DNA of 64,000 nucleotides from Labilibaculum euxinicum. GTDB lineage: Bacteria > Bacteroidota > Bacteroidia > Bacteroidales > Marinifilaceae. Below the pieces are notes generated by a model that did no database searches, was not told the origin of the DNA, and saw only the letters and a program-made list of their open reading frames with translations. This document shows positions 7,937 to 16,363 of the stretch, in pieces; positions within the stretch are counted from its first letter, which is position 1, and every line of letters starts with the position of its first letter. The position numbers and the translations under genes are program-made. The DNA is taken from positions 372,001 to 436,000 of the forward strand of contig NZ_WTCR01000004.1 in the NCBI RefSeq assembly GCF_009795715.1, read 5' to 3'.

Positions 7937-9268
7937 ATGGAGAGAATAATCAAAGAACGATCCACTCAGGTACACACAATAGGAACATCAGCCCACGATT
8001 TAGATTGTGAGAAGAAAAGCTTAGCCGGAAGTGTCAGCCAACGCGCCTGTGTATTTTGCGGCTCGCGGGTTGTACTTTATCCCATTGCCGATGCACTGCA
8101 CCTGATTCACGGCCCCATAGGTTGTGCCGCTTACACCTGGGATATCCGCGGTGCATTATCCTCTGGACCACAATTGCACCGATTAAGTTTTTCGACCGAT
8201 TTACGCGAACGTGATGTGGTTTTTGGCGGAGAACCAAAACTCTATACTGCACTTACTGAATTAATTGAAGCCTACAAACCAAAAGCAGCATTTGTCTACT
8301 CCACCTGTATTGTAGGTGTTATTGGCGATGACGTTGAAGCAGTCTGCCGAAGAGTATCTGCAGAACAAAAAATAGATGTATTGCCTGTAATGGCGGAAGG
8401 TTTTAAAGGCACAAAAAAAGACGGGTACAAAGCTGCCTGCGATGCTTTGGCCAAACTTGTCGGCACAGATAATGAATTTCAGGCACCTCCTTTTAGCATA
8501 AACATTTTGGGAGATTTTAATTTGGCTGGAGAACTATGGATGCTAAAGGAATATTACGAAAAAATTGGTATAAACATTATTACCTGCCTTACCGGCGATG
8601 GCAGAATAAATGAAATTCGTCAGGCACACAAAGCCTCCATAAATGTAGTTCAATGCTCTGGTTCAATGATGCATCTGGCCAAAGAAATGGAAGAAAAATA
8701 CGGGATTCCATTCATAAAAGTATCCTATTTCGGGATTGAAGATATGGCTGATGCCCTTTACGAAGCAGCCGGTTTTTTTAAGAACGATGAAATGCTTCAA
8801 AAAGCAAAAGATTTAGTTTCGAAAGAAATTAGGACTTTACTACCTGCTTTAACTCCATTCAAAGAAAAATTACAAGGCAAAAAGGCCGCGATTTATGTTG
8901 GTGGTGCCTTTAAGGCAATCAGCTTGGTGAAAGCCCTTCGGTTAATTGGAATGAAAACCGTAATGGTAGGATCGCAAACCGGAAACAAAGACGATTACAA
9001 TTTGCTTAAAAAATTGTGCGATGAAGGAACCATTATTGTTGATGATTCAAATCCGAATGAACTTTCAGAATTTGTAAAAGAAAAAGGAGTTGACCTCTTT
9101 ATTGGCGGCGTAAAAGAACGTCCGATTGCCTACAAATTAGGAATTGGGTTCTGCGATCACAATCACGAAAGAAAAGAAGCATTGGCTGGTTTCGAAGGCA
9201 TGCTAAACTTTGCAAACGAGGTTTACGCCTCGGTAACCAGTCCTGTATGGAAATTCTTTAAACGCTAA
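7937..9268 (+). CDS. nifE: nitrogenase cofactor scaffold protein NifE
   Basis: With NifN it forms the scaffold on which the NifB product is converted to FeMo-cofactor before transfer to apo-NifDK. The 443-residue protein is homologous to NifD and keeps the NifE-type Cys residues (ACVFCGS, HGPIGCA, STCIVGVIGDD). Family blocks include SFSTDLRERDVVFGGE and, near the end, DHNHERKEALAGFEGM. The ATG at 7937 has no recognisable Shine-Dalgarno sequence. It follows nifK after 183 bp containing the hairpin, and nifN begins 5 bp after its stop. Confidence 0.96.
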   Translation: MERIIKERSTQVHTIGTSAHDLDCEKKSLAGSVSQRACVFCGSRVVLYPIADALHLIHGPIGCAAYTWDIRGALSSGPQLHRLSFSTDLRERDVVFGGEPKLYTALTELIEAYKPKAAFVYSTCIVGVIGDDVEAVCRRVSAEQKIDVLPVMAEGFKGTKKDGYKAACDALAKLVGTDNEFQAPPFSINILGDFNLAGELWMLKEYYEKIGINIITCLTGDGRINEIRQAHKASINVVQCSGSMMHLAKEMEEKYGIPFIKVSYFGIEDMADALYEAAGFFKNDEMLQKAKDLVSKEIRTLLPALTPFKEKLQGKKAAIYVGGAFKAISLVKALRLIGMKTVMVGSQTGNKDDYNLLKKLCDEGTIIVDDSNPNELSEFVKEKGVDLFIGGVKERPIAYKLGIGFCDHNHERKEALAGFEGMLNFANEVYASVTSPVWKFFKR

Positions 9269-9273
9269 CTCAC

Positions 9274-10671
9274 ATGGAAAAAATCCCAACTTTATCATAT
9301 ATCAGACCATTTGTATCAACACGAAATGCGTGTAAACTGTGCTCACCCTTGGGTGCCTGTATTGCGATAAAGGGCATTGAAGGTTGCGTTCCTGTAATTC
9401 ACGGCTCTCAAGGGTGCGCCACCTACATTCGTCGTTACATGATTAGTCATTACAAGGAGCCTGTAGATATTGCATCTTCCAATTTTAGCGAAGAAACTAC
9501 CATTTTTGGAGGAGAGGCAAATTTAAAAACTGCACTAACCAATGTTACCAATCAATATCAGCCAATGGCAATTGGCGTTGCTACAACATGCCTGAGCGAA
9601 ACCATTGGGGAAGACGTTGCATCACAACTAAGTCACATAAGAAACGACAGCACCAGTTCCAATTTACCAAGTTTGTTTACCGTTTCAACACCAAGTTATC
9701 AGGGAACTCACATGGATGGATTTCATGCAACAGTATTAGCTGTTGTCAAAAACTATGCGAAAAAATTACCATCTGCTGACAAAATCAATTTTTTCCCAGG
9801 CTTTGTTTCACCTTCAGATATTCGGCATATCAAAGAAATAGTAGCTGACTTTGATCTTACAACAACAATTTTACCCGATTACTCGGATACTTTGGACAAC
9901 CCCGTTTGGGATCAATATTATCGTGTACCAAAAGGAGGTACTCCAATATCAGAGCTTGAAAAAATGGGAGAAGCCTACGCATCGGTTGAATTGGGTGTTT
10001 TTACTGCAGTAAAACAAGGCGGGCAAAACGGAGGAACTGAAGTCAGCGGAGCATCGTGGCTGGAAAGTGAACACAGCGTAAAAAACCACCAATGCCTTTT
10101 ACCAATTGGCATGAGCAATAGTGATTCTTTATTTGATATTCTAAGTAAAATAAGCGGGAAAGACATTCCTGTGAAATATCGAATGCAGAGAGGTCGCTTA
10201 CTGGATTCCTATGCCGATGGACACAAATACATTTTTGGAAAAAAGGCTGTGGTTTACGGCGAAGAAGATTTAGTTCTGGCCTTGTGTTCATTTCTTGATG
10301 AAATAGGAGTCGAAGTTGTTTTGGCAGCCTCGGGAGCAAACAGCGGAAAGCTTCAAAAAGAAATCATCAGACATTGTCCGGAACATGGAAAAACCATCAA
10401 AGTAATTAGTGATTCTGATTTTGAACAAATCAATGAGGCGTGCAATACAATTAAACCAGACTTTTTAATCGGAAACAGCAAGGGAAATTACATTGCCGGC
10501 AATTTCAATATTCCGCTGATAAGAGTCGGCTTTCCTATTCACGATCGAATTGGAGGACAACGGATTACTCTTCTTGGTTATCAGGGGACTCAGGAATTAT
10601 TCGACAAGGTGGTAAATGCCATGATTGAATACAAACAAAACAATTCTCCTATCGGATATAAATACATGTAA
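9274..10671 (+). CDS. nifN: nitrogenase cofactor scaffold protein NifN
   Basis: The NifK-like half of the NifEN scaffold. The 465 residues contain NACKLCSPLGAC near the N-terminus, HGSQGCATYIRRY, SNFSEETTIFGGEANL and the C-terminal GFPIHDRIGGQRITLLGYQG. The first of these blocks, where NifK has TCQPIGA, separates it from a second NifK. It starts 5 bp after nifE, so the two are almost certainly translationally coupled. NifN and NifB are separate proteins here, not fused as in some clostridia. Confidence 0.96.
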   Translation: MEKIPTLSYIRPFVSTRNACKLCSPLGACIAIKGIEGCVPVIHGSQGCATYIRRYMISHYKEPVDIASSNFSEETTIFGGEANLKTALTNVTNQYQPMAIGVATTCLSETIGEDVASQLSHIRNDSTSSNLPSLFTVSTPSYQGTHMDGFHATVLAVVKNYAKKLPSADKINFFPGFVSPSDIRHIKEIVADFDLTTTILPDYSDTLDNPVWDQYYRVPKGGTPISELEKMGEAYASVELGVFTAVKQGGQNGGTEVSGASWLESEHSVKNHQCLLPIGMSNSDSLFDILSKISGKDIPVKYRMQRGRLLDSYADGHKYIFGKKAVVYGEEDLVLALCSFLDEIGVEVVLAASGANSGKLQKEIIRHCPEHGKTIKVISDSDFEQINEACNTIKPDFLIGNSKGNYIAGNFNIPLIRVGFPIHDRIGGQRITLLGYQGTQELFDKVVNAMIEYKQNNSPIGYKYM

Positions 10672-10725
10672 AAGAGAGAATTTACAATTAATAAAAGTTA
10701 AGAAATCTCACATAAAAGTCGCATC

Positions 10726-11985
10726 ATGAAAGATTTATCAACTCATCCTTGTTTCAACAAAGACGCACATCATAAATATGCCCGGGTACATTTGCCCGTA
10801 GCTCCAACTTGTAATGTGAAATGCAACTATTGCAATCGAAAATTCGACTGTGTAAACGAAAGCAGACCCGGAGTTACCAGCAGCGTTTTATCACCCGATC
10901 AAGCCTTAAGCTATCTTATTAAATTGGTGGAAATAATGCCGGAGCTTAAAGTGGTTGGAATTGCAGGACCTGGCGATCCTTTTGCCAATCCTACCCAAAC
11001 CATGAAAACGCTTCATTTGGTTCGGGATAACTTTCCGGATATGCTGCTTTGCCTATCTACAAATGGCTTAAATGCAGCCCCTTATATCGATGAATTAAAA
11101 GAGCTGGACGTATCTCATGTTACAATCACTTTAAACAGCTTACGCCCCGAAACTTTGGCAAAAGTTTACAGTTGGGTACGACACGACAAAAGAGGATATT
11201 TTGGAGCGCAAGCCGGAGAATATCTACTTCAAAGACAATTGGAAGCAATAGCCAAACTAAAGGAAGCCGGCATTACTGTAAAGGTAAATACCATTATAAT
11301 GCCGGGAATCAACGATCATGAAATTGCAGAAATTGCAGAAAAAATTGCATCACTTGGAGTGGATTTAATGAATACAATTCCATTGTTTCCGGTAAAAGAT
11401 ACCGCCATGGAACACATGGAGGAACCTACTCCTGATTTTATGAAATCCTTACGTAAAAAGGTAGAAGTATTTCTTCCTCCGATGTCTCATTGCGCACGAT
11501 GCAGAGCCGACGCGGCAGGATTACTCGGAAAAGATTCTGCAGAAGCCGCCAAGTTACTTTCCGAAACAGCTCTTCTTACAGTTGAAAAAGGAGAAGAAAG
11601 ACCTTGTGTTGCAGTCACCTCTATGGAAGGAATTTTGGTGAATCAACATTTGGGTGAAGCAGATCGAATTCACGTTTTCAGAGAAACACCCAAAGGATAC
11701 AAACTGGTAAATGTTAGGGCAACTCCCGACACTGGTCAAGGCGATTCCCGTTGGGAAAAACTAGCGGAAACTTTGGCTGACTGCAGAGCAATTTTAGTTG
11801 GAGGAATCGGCAAAAAACCAGCAGGTATTCTAGGTCGAAGCGGAATTAAAATCATCGAGATGAGCGGACTAATCGACCAAGGCTTGGATTCTGTTTACAA
11901 AGGCACCGAACTTCGTTCCCTATGCAAAACCGAAATGACAAAATGTGGAACAGGATGTACTGGTTCTGCTACTGGATGCGGTTGA
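10726..11985 (+). CDS. nifB: FeMo-cofactor biosynthesis radical SAM protein NifB, with NifX-like domain and Cys-rich tail
   Basis: Makes the carbide-containing 8Fe precursor (NifB-co) from two [4Fe-4S] clusters and S-adenosylmethionine. The radical SAM triad is Cys29, Cys33 and Cys36 (CNVKCNYC); further family Cys include the HPCFN and HCARC motifs. After about residue 290 comes a NifX/NafY-like domain (PCVAVTSMEGILVNQHLGEADRIHVF), which may explain the lack of a separate nifX. The last 20 residues hold four Cys, ending CGTGCTGSATGCG, a possible metal or cluster site. It lies 54 bp after nifN and is followed by a ferredoxin gene. Confidence 0.96.
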   Translation: MKDLSTHPCFNKDAHHKYARVHLPVAPTCNVKCNYCNRKFDCVNESRPGVTSSVLSPDQALSYLIKLVEIMPELKVVGIAGPGDPFANPTQTMKTLHLVRDNFPDMLLCLSTNGLNAAPYIDELKELDVSHVTITLNSLRPETLAKVYSWVRHDKRGYFGAQAGEYLLQRQLEAIAKLKEAGITVKVNTIIMPGINDHEIAEIAEKIASLGVDLMNTIPLFPVKDTAMEHMEEPTPDFMKSLRKKVEVFLPPMSHCARCRADAAGLLGKDSAEAAKLLSETALLTVEKGEERPCVAVTSMEGILVNQHLGEADRIHVFRETPKGYKLVNVRATPDTGQGDSRWEKLAETLADCRAILVGGIGKKPAGILGRSGIKIIEMSGLIDQGLDSVYKGTELRSLCKTEMTKCGTGCTGSATGCG

Positions 11986-12042
11986 TAAAACAACAGCCAA
12001 AATTCAAATGATCAATTAAAAACACATAAAATCTTTATCATC

Positions 12043-12348
12043 ATGAAGAAACCTGAATTTCACATTTTAGTTTGCAATTCATTTCGAATTGCAGGAGAAG
12101 CGCAAGGATATTGCAATAAAAACGGATCAGTAGACATGGTTCAATATCTTATGGAAGAATGTGCAGACAGAGGTATAGACGCGACAATTTCAACCACCGG
12201 CTGCCTAAATGTTTGCTCACAAGGTCCGGTAATGGTAGTTCATCCAAACAACTTATGGTATGGAGGCGTAACACCGGATCGAATTGATGAAATTCTGGAT
12301 GCTCTGGAAGAAGGCGAAGCTGTTACCGAATATTTAATTGCCGAATAG
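12043..12348 (+). CDS. thioredoxin-like [2Fe-2S] ferredoxin
   Basis: A 101-residue ferredoxin of the thioredoxin-like [2Fe-2S] family (the fold of the NuoE C-terminal domain and of the clostridial and Azotobacter FeSI proteins). The four candidate ligands are Cys11, Cys24, Cys54 and Cys58 (CNSFRIAGEAQGYC and GCLNVC). Its place between nifB and nifV suggests electron supply or redox protection for nitrogenase or its assembly; known relatives include proteins that shield nitrogenase from oxygen. The exact partner cannot be read from sequence. Confidence 0.9.
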   Translation: MKKPEFHILVCNSFRIAGEAQGYCNKNGSVDMVQYLMEECADRGIDATISTTGCLNVCSQGPVMVVHPNNLWYGGVTPDRIDEILDALEEGEAVTEYLIAE

Positions 12349-12378
12349 ATTACGTATAACTCTTTAATAAAAAACACC

Positions 12379-13497
12379 ATGCACATCATCGATACCACTC
12401 TTCGCGATGGAGAACAGGCACCTGGAGTAGTTTTCTCTCTTGAAGAAAAGCTGAAAATTGCAGCTCTGTTGGATGAGGCTGGTGTAAAAGAATTGGAAAT
12501 AGGAACACCCGCCATTTCCTTAGGGGATGAAGAAGACATTAGAATCATCAACGATCAAAGATTTCGTTTCAATGCCACCTGTTGGGCGCGGGCCTGCACC
12601 AACGATCTGCAGGCCGCTGCCCGAACGGGTGTTTCAAGAATCAATATCTCTTTCCCGGTTTCAGCAATTCATCTGGCATCGATTGGAAAAGACCGGAATT
12701 GGATGCTTGGCACCTTATCAACAATAGTTAAACAAGCTCAAAATATGTTTGAATTCGTTGCTGTCGGTGCACAAGATGCTTCCCGTTGCCAAACTGATTT
12801 GCTTGATGATTTTGTTTTTGCTGCTGAAATGCTAAAGGTGAATCGAATTCGACTGGCTGATACCGTAGGCATTATGAATCCCATGTCGGTGCAAAAACTG
12901 TTTGAAAGATATCAACATTGTTTAGACGGAACAGAATTGGAATTTCACGCTCACAACGATTTGGGAATGGCAACAGCCAATACCATTGCCGCTTTAAGTG
13001 CAGGAGCCAATGCCGTTTCTGTAACCGTGAACGGTCTTGGAGAACGGGCTGGCAATGCCGCCTTGGAAGAAGTTGTGGCGGCTATGGCATTTTCACTTTC
13101 CGAATCCAGTGGAATTAATTTAAAAAGCTGTATTCAGCTTTGTGAATTTGTAGAAATGGCTTCCGGACGAAGAAACTCAGAATCAAAACCCATTTCAGGC
13201 GAAAAAGTTTACAGTCATGAATCGGGAATTCATTGCAACAGCCTTCTCAAGGATCCAATGAGTTATCATGCTTTTGACCCGCAGTTAATCGGGCAAAAAA
13301 GTCAATTTATTATAGGTAAACATTCCGGTTTGGCTGTTCTAAAAAATACCTTAAAAGAAATGGGAATTCATTTAAACAACAAGCAAAGTCAATTATTTAT
13401 TGAAGCTGTAAAAAAGCTCTCAGCCAGAAAAAAATCAGGCCTAAACAGGAATGAATTAAAGCAATTATACAATAACTTATTTTGCTGCTCTAATTAA
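12379..13497 (+). CDS. nifV: homocitrate synthase
   Basis: Condenses acetyl-CoA with 2-oxoglutarate to homocitrate, the organic ligand of FeMo-cofactor. The 372-residue protein has the DRE-TIM metallolyase start DTTLRDGEQAPGV, the metal-binding HAHNDLGMATAN and the GNAALEEV block. Isopropylmalate synthase and re-citrate synthase share these motifs, but the length, lack of the LeuA regulatory domain and the nif operon position favour NifV. It is the last gene before the operon terminator, 30 bp after the ferredoxin. Confidence 0.93.
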   Translation: MHIIDTTLRDGEQAPGVVFSLEEKLKIAALLDEAGVKELEIGTPAISLGDEEDIRIINDQRFRFNATCWARACTNDLQAAARTGVSRINISFPVSAIHLASIGKDRNWMLGTLSTIVKQAQNMFEFVAVGAQDASRCQTDLLDDFVFAAEMLKVNRIRLADTVGIMNPMSVQKLFERYQHCLDGTELEFHAHNDLGMATANTIAALSAGANAVSVTVNGLGERAGNAALEEVVAAMAFSLSESSGINLKSCIQLCEFVEMASGRRNSESKPISGEKVYSHESGIHCNSLLKDPMSYHAFDPQLIGQKSQFIIGKHSGLAVLKNTLKEMGIHLNNKQSQLFIEAVKKLSARKKSGLNRNELKQLYNNLFCCSN

Positions 13498-13572
13498 TTT
13501 CAACACAAAAAGACCAAATCACAAAACAAACATTCAAAAGTCAATTCTGTGGTAATATGTGGTAAATTAGGT

Positions 13573-13616
13573 TACTGCCAGGCTTCCTGTAAAAAGGAAG
13601 TTTGGCAGTTTTTTTA
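13573..13616 (+). terminator. terminator of the nif operon
   Basis: ACTGCCAGGCTTCC pairs with GGAAGTTTGGCAGT around a short A-rich loop, with one small mismatch zone, and a run of seven or more T follows. This marks the end of the nifH-to-nifV transcript. Confidence 0.85.
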
Positions 13617-13638
13617 TTTCTGATTAAAAAATCTCCAT

Positions 13639-14136
13639 CTAGTCCATTGTTGTTTTAAAACGTTCATCAGATTTCAATGTTTTGTGCTTTTCATCCCATT
13701 TCCGATCTAACCAACCGGATTTTATATTTTCGCGATTATCAAACTGTCCAAAAAATGGTTTAATATCCAACAAAGGTGTGCCATCCAAAACATCCGCATC
13801 CTCAACATGAAGAATATTCCCATCTATACTTATCAATTTCACAGTTGAAATACCAATTGCATTTGGTCTGCGAGGCGAACGGGTTGCAAAAACACCATGC
13901 TCTTCTGTATCCATAAAGGGGATTACTCTTAATTTGTAATCTGTTACTTTATGCAAATGGTAAAGCAAAGTAATATGAGAAAACTCCTCCAAATCTTTTA
14001 ATCCATCAACAAATTCAGATTTTAATTCAACACTGGCCTTCACCCCCTTCGCTCCCATTGGCTGTATCGGCATATTTTCAAGGGTTTTATATGAAGTTCG
14101 GATAGTTCCTATGGTTTCAAATTTAATTCCTGACAT
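13639..14136 (-). CDS. trmO: tRNA (N6-threonylcarbamoyladenosine-37-N6)-methyltransferase (TsaA/TrmO family)
   Basis: Methylates t6A37 of ACY-decoding tRNA with S-adenosylmethionine, judging by the TsaA-like beta-barrel family. The 165-residue form starts at MSGIKFETIGTIRT (ATG at 14136); an open extension to 14214 overlaps the upstream terminator and is unlikely. The family signature is FATRSPRRPNAIGIST, followed by VEDADVLDGTPLLDIKPF. It is shorter than E. coli TrmO (about 235 aa), as is common for archaeal and anaerobe members. It converges on the nif operon and is separated from it by the terminator. Confidence 0.85.
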   Translation of the reverse strand: MSGIKFETIGTIRTSYKTLENMPIQPMGAKGVKASVELKSEFVDGLKDLEEFSHITLLYHLHKVTDYKLRVIPFMDTEEHGVFATRSPRRPNAIGISTVKLISIDGNILHVEDADVLDGTPLLDIKPFFGQFDNRENIKSGWLDRKWDEKHKTLKSDERFKTTMD

Positions 14137-14179
14137 CGTAACAATTTTAAAATGAACACTAAAATTAACAATTCTCACC

Positions 14180-14219
14180 AAAATAAAAGAGGTTGCCCCC
14201 AATAAACGAAGCAACCTCT
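14180..14219 (-). terminator. terminator of the DUF4494 gene
   Basis: On the minus strand AGAGGTTGC (14219-14211) pairs with GCAACCTCT (14196-14188), followed by TTTTATTTT. It separates the DUF4494 gene from trmO. Confidence 0.75.
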
Positions 14220-14282
14220 ATTGTATGCTAAATCTGTTTCAATTATTACAGATTAAATCTCATTATCCGCAAAAATTCCGGT

Positions 14283-14795
14283 CTATTCAAATTCATCACT
14301 ATTTACTTCCATTTCTGCAATTGGTTTTAAATGTGCAGGAACCTCTTCATTAAGCTCATCGCTAAAATATGGGAATACATCCATTAGTGGACTTTCTGAA
14401 ATTGCAGGAATTTCATAAGGAACAATCATTGTACTTAAACACTCTTCCAAAAACTCATATGCCTGCTTTACATTATTAGCCTGAGTAAGCATATATTGAG
14501 TCGCTTTTTTCTCTTTTCCAGAAGCTTCATCAACATCTACAAAGGAAACCTTCGCCTTAAACCAACGATCGCCATTCTCGTTTGGATACAATTCTGTCAC
14601 ATTCGATTTACTGATGTTTGTAACGTTAAAATCTCCGCTGATCATTTGTTCCAATTCCTTGTGAATTCTTGCTTCAGCCTCTGTAAAAGATACAGCATCA
14701 ACCAAATATGGCTCAGACACCTTTCTTTCCTTGCCAGATGCTTCATCAATTTTCACATATTTTACTTTGCACTCGAACCAATTATTTGTCATCAT
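14283..14795 (-). CDS. DUF4494 family protein with an internal duplication
   Basis: A 170-residue cytosolic, acidic protein of a Bacteroidota-restricted family with no assigned function. Two halves are visibly related: residues about 5-47 (WFECKVKYVKIDEASGKERK) and about 77-120 (WFKAKVSFVDVDEASGKEKK) share a W-F-x-x-K-V start and an identical DEASGKE block, so the fold is probably a tandem repeat of one alpha/beta unit. No signal peptide or membrane segment. Two adjacent ATGs (14795, 14792) can start it. A -7 box lies at 14820-14827 and a terminator follows, so it is a single-gene unit. Confidence 0.85.
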   Translation of the reverse strand: MMTNNWFECKVKYVKIDEASGKERKVSEPYLVDAVSFTEAEARIHKELEQMISGDFNVTNISKSNVTELYPNENGDRWFKAKVSFVDVDEASGKEKKATQYMLTQANNVKQAYEFLEECLSTMIVPYEIPAISESPLMDVFPYFSDELNEEVPAHLKPIAEMEVNSDEFE

Positions 14796-14819
14796 ATTCT
14801 ATTATTTTTTTTTGATTAA

Positions 14820-14827
14820 CAAAGATA
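14820..14827 (-). promoter_or_regulatory. -7 promoter box of the DUF4494 gene
   Basis: The minus strand reads TATCTTTG, a full match to the Bacteroidota -7 consensus TAnnTTTG, about 25 bp before the start codon. No clear -33 TTTG at the expected distance. Confidence 0.5.
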
Positions 14828-14864
14828 AAATAATCATCCGCTAATTTTAGTCTGATTAAAAAAA

Positions 14865-14895
14865 CAAAGGGAATAACTTTTCAGTTATTCCCTTT
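14865..14895 (-). terminator. terminator of the first tRNA-Met gene
   Basis: AAAGGGAATAAC and GTTATTCCCTTT form a 12-bp stem with a 7-base loop; on the minus strand it is followed by TGTTTTTTT. It starts 4 bases from the tRNA 3' end. Confidence 0.8.
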
Positions 14896-14898
14896 TTG

Positions 14899-14972
14899 TA
14901 GCGAGAGGCGGGCTTGAACCGCCGACCTCGTGATTATGAATCACGCGCTCTAACCAGCTGAGCTACCTCGCC
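14899..14972 (-). tRNA. tRNA-Met(CAT), copy 1
   Basis: A 74-nt cloverleaf on the minus strand: acceptor GGCGAGG pairs with TCTCGCT (two G-U), D-arm GCTCAGCTGGTTAGAGC, anticodon stem-loop GTGATTCATAATCAC with anticodon CAT, T-arm GGCGGTTCAAGCCCGCC, discriminator A. CCA is not encoded. A Watson-Crick-like first pair argues against initiator tRNA; CAT could also be the lysidine-modified Ile2 tRNA, but overall it resembles elongator Met. Confidence 0.92.
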
Positions 14973-15329
14973 GTTTTTGCTGGATTGCGGTGCAAATATA
15001 ATTGCATTTTAGTTCTAAAAAAAATCTTTTAATTGGAAATTGAATCAAGCTTCGGTTTAAATAGGGCAAACTATCTCAATAACAGAAATATTACACTTAA
15101 AATTTATTTTATTTTTTTCCAAAAAAGCAAATAATCCTTACTCAATTAAAAAAAACAGGCCAAAAATATGAACCAATTTCGTATCTAAAAGTAGTCTGCC
15201 TGCCACAATTTAATCGCAAAACAGCCTCCTCCCGTTAAATATCGAAATATCCCGATTCAAATCAATTCTCGAAGACTGGAAATATGTCAGAATCAAATCC
15301 CGTTTGGTTCTGCATTTTAATAAAAAAAC
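14973..15329. other. spacer between the two tRNA-Met genes, no gene seen
   Basis: AT-rich, with stops in all frames. Apart from the -7 box of copy 1 near the left end and the terminator of copy 2 at the right end I see no gene, repeat or structured element. Confidence 0.6.
14993..15000 (-). promoter_or_regulatory. -7 box of tRNA-Met copy 1
   Basis: Minus strand TATATTTG followed by CACC, 20 bp before the tRNA. The same box and flanks are conserved in front of copy 2 although the surrounding spacers differ, which supports function. Confidence 0.5.
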
Positions 15330-15360
15330 AAAGGGAATAACTCTTCAGTCATTCCCTTTT
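15330..15360 (-). terminator. terminator of the second tRNA-Met gene
   Basis: AAAGGGAATAACTC and CAGTCATTCCCTTT form a stem nearly identical to the first copy with two changed bases, again followed by T-rich sequence on the minus strand. The duplicated unit therefore includes the terminator. Confidence 0.75.
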
Positions 15361-15362
15361 TG

Positions 15363-15436
15363 TAGCGAGAGGCGGGCTTGAACCGCCGACCTCGTGATTA
15401 TGAATCACGCGCTCTAACCAGCTGAGCTACCTCGCC
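15363..15436 (-). tRNA. tRNA-Met(CAT), copy 2
   Basis: Identical over all 74 bases to the copy at 14899-14972, same strand, 464 bp away. Anticodon CAT in GTGATTCATAATCAC. Confidence 0.92.
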
Positions 15437-15453
15437 GTTTTTCTAACGAGGTG

Positions 15454-15461
15454 CAAATATA
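15454..15461 (-). promoter_or_regulatory. -7 box of tRNA-Met copy 2
   Basis: Minus strand TATATTTG followed by CACC, at the same kind of distance from the tRNA as in copy 1. Confidence 0.5.
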
Positions 15462-15803
15462 AAATCCTTTTTCATTTAAAAAAAATCCTCACCCTTTTTT
15501 TTCTAAAAAGTTTAGAATTGCAATCTCTAAAACTTATTTCTTAAATTTTCCTTATATTACTAGAATTAAACTATTGATAAAATAAAAAGCACAGAACAAT
15601 ATGAGAATCCGGCAAGTTTTAATCCTGTTTTTTTTTATTCCATATTCTTAAGTATCTTGCGAAAAATTTCAGTAGTAACTTACAATTCACGTTTTTAGTT
15701 AGAAAAAATCCAGTATTTTGGGTTATATGAAAAAGCTATAGACTTGTATAAATGGTTTTTACATATTTACATCTAATTATTTTACTAAATCAAAGCCCGT
15801 CCA
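15462..15803. other. AT-rich spacer before the START-like gene, no gene seen
   Basis: Low-complexity A and T runs with stops in all frames. No hairpin or repeat stood out. The promoter of the gene at 15804 should lie here but no TAnnTTTG box could be singled out. Confidence 0.5.
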
Positions 15804-16178
15804 ATGCAACAATTTGAACTCGAATATGTGCTCCATGCCTCACAGAAAGTAATTTACGATAGATTAAGCAGTGCTAGTGGTTTATCAGAATGGTTTGCTG
15901 ATGATGTTAATCAAAAAGGAAAAATTTTTACTTTCATTTGGGAAGGCTCCGAACAACAAGCAGAATTACTAATGAAAAAAGACAATCGCCTTGTGCGTTT
16001 TCATTGGTTAGACAGTGATGATGATGATAGCTTCTTCGAATTCAAAATTGAAATAGATGCTTTAACCAACGATTTATCTCTAATCATTACAGATTATGCT
16101 GAAGAAGATGAGGTTGATGAAGGGATAGAATTATGGGACTCTCAGATTTCAGAGCTAAAACAAGTTTTAGGTATATGA
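15804..16178 (+). CDS. START-like domain (SRPBCC/AHSA1-type) protein
   Basis: A 124-residue single-domain protein. FELEYVLHASQKVIYDRLSSASGLSEWFADDV is the usual N-terminal strand and helix of AHSA1/START-like proteins, followed by the strands FTFIWEGSEQQAELL and FFEFKIEIDALTNDLSLIITDYA, and a C-terminal helix (GIELWDSQISELKQVLGI). These folds bind hydrophobic ligands or chaperone clients; the ligand is unknown. It is a Bacteroidota-conserved version. A terminator follows at 16236-16266, so it is not in one operon with lptF downstream. Confidence 0.8.
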   Translation: MQQFELEYVLHASQKVIYDRLSSASGLSEWFADDVNQKGKIFTFIWEGSEQQAELLMKKDNRLVRFHWLDSDDDDSFFEFKIEIDALTNDLSLIITDYAEEDEVDEGIELWDSQISELKQVLGI

Positions 16179-16235
16179 TTTTTTAACACTCCACATTTAC
16201 GAAACCTAATTAAAATACCTTATTTTTGTATTCCT

Positions 16236-16270
16236 CAAGACCAGTCTCATCGTGTTATTGGTCTTGTTTT
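16236..16270 (+). terminator. terminator after the START-like gene
   Basis: CAAGACCA (16236-16243) pairs with TGGTCTTG (16259-16266), followed by TTTTG. Confidence 0.6.
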
Positions 16271-16363
16271 GTATGGAACAAATCGTGAAGTTTCAACAAA
16301 CATGATTTACTAATCTGGTTGAAAGATATTTTAGATTCCATTTATCAACCAAAATGGCAAGGA

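Noticed and set aside
7753-8010. 85-codon forward frame between nifK and nifE
   Set aside because: It overlaps the nifK stop and the first 74 bases of nifE, runs through the hairpin, and has no recognisable protein character.
4725-9268. Vanadium- or iron-only nitrogenase instead of the Mo enzyme
   Set aside because: No vnfG/anfG delta subunit, and dedicated nifE, nifN, nifB and nifV are all present.
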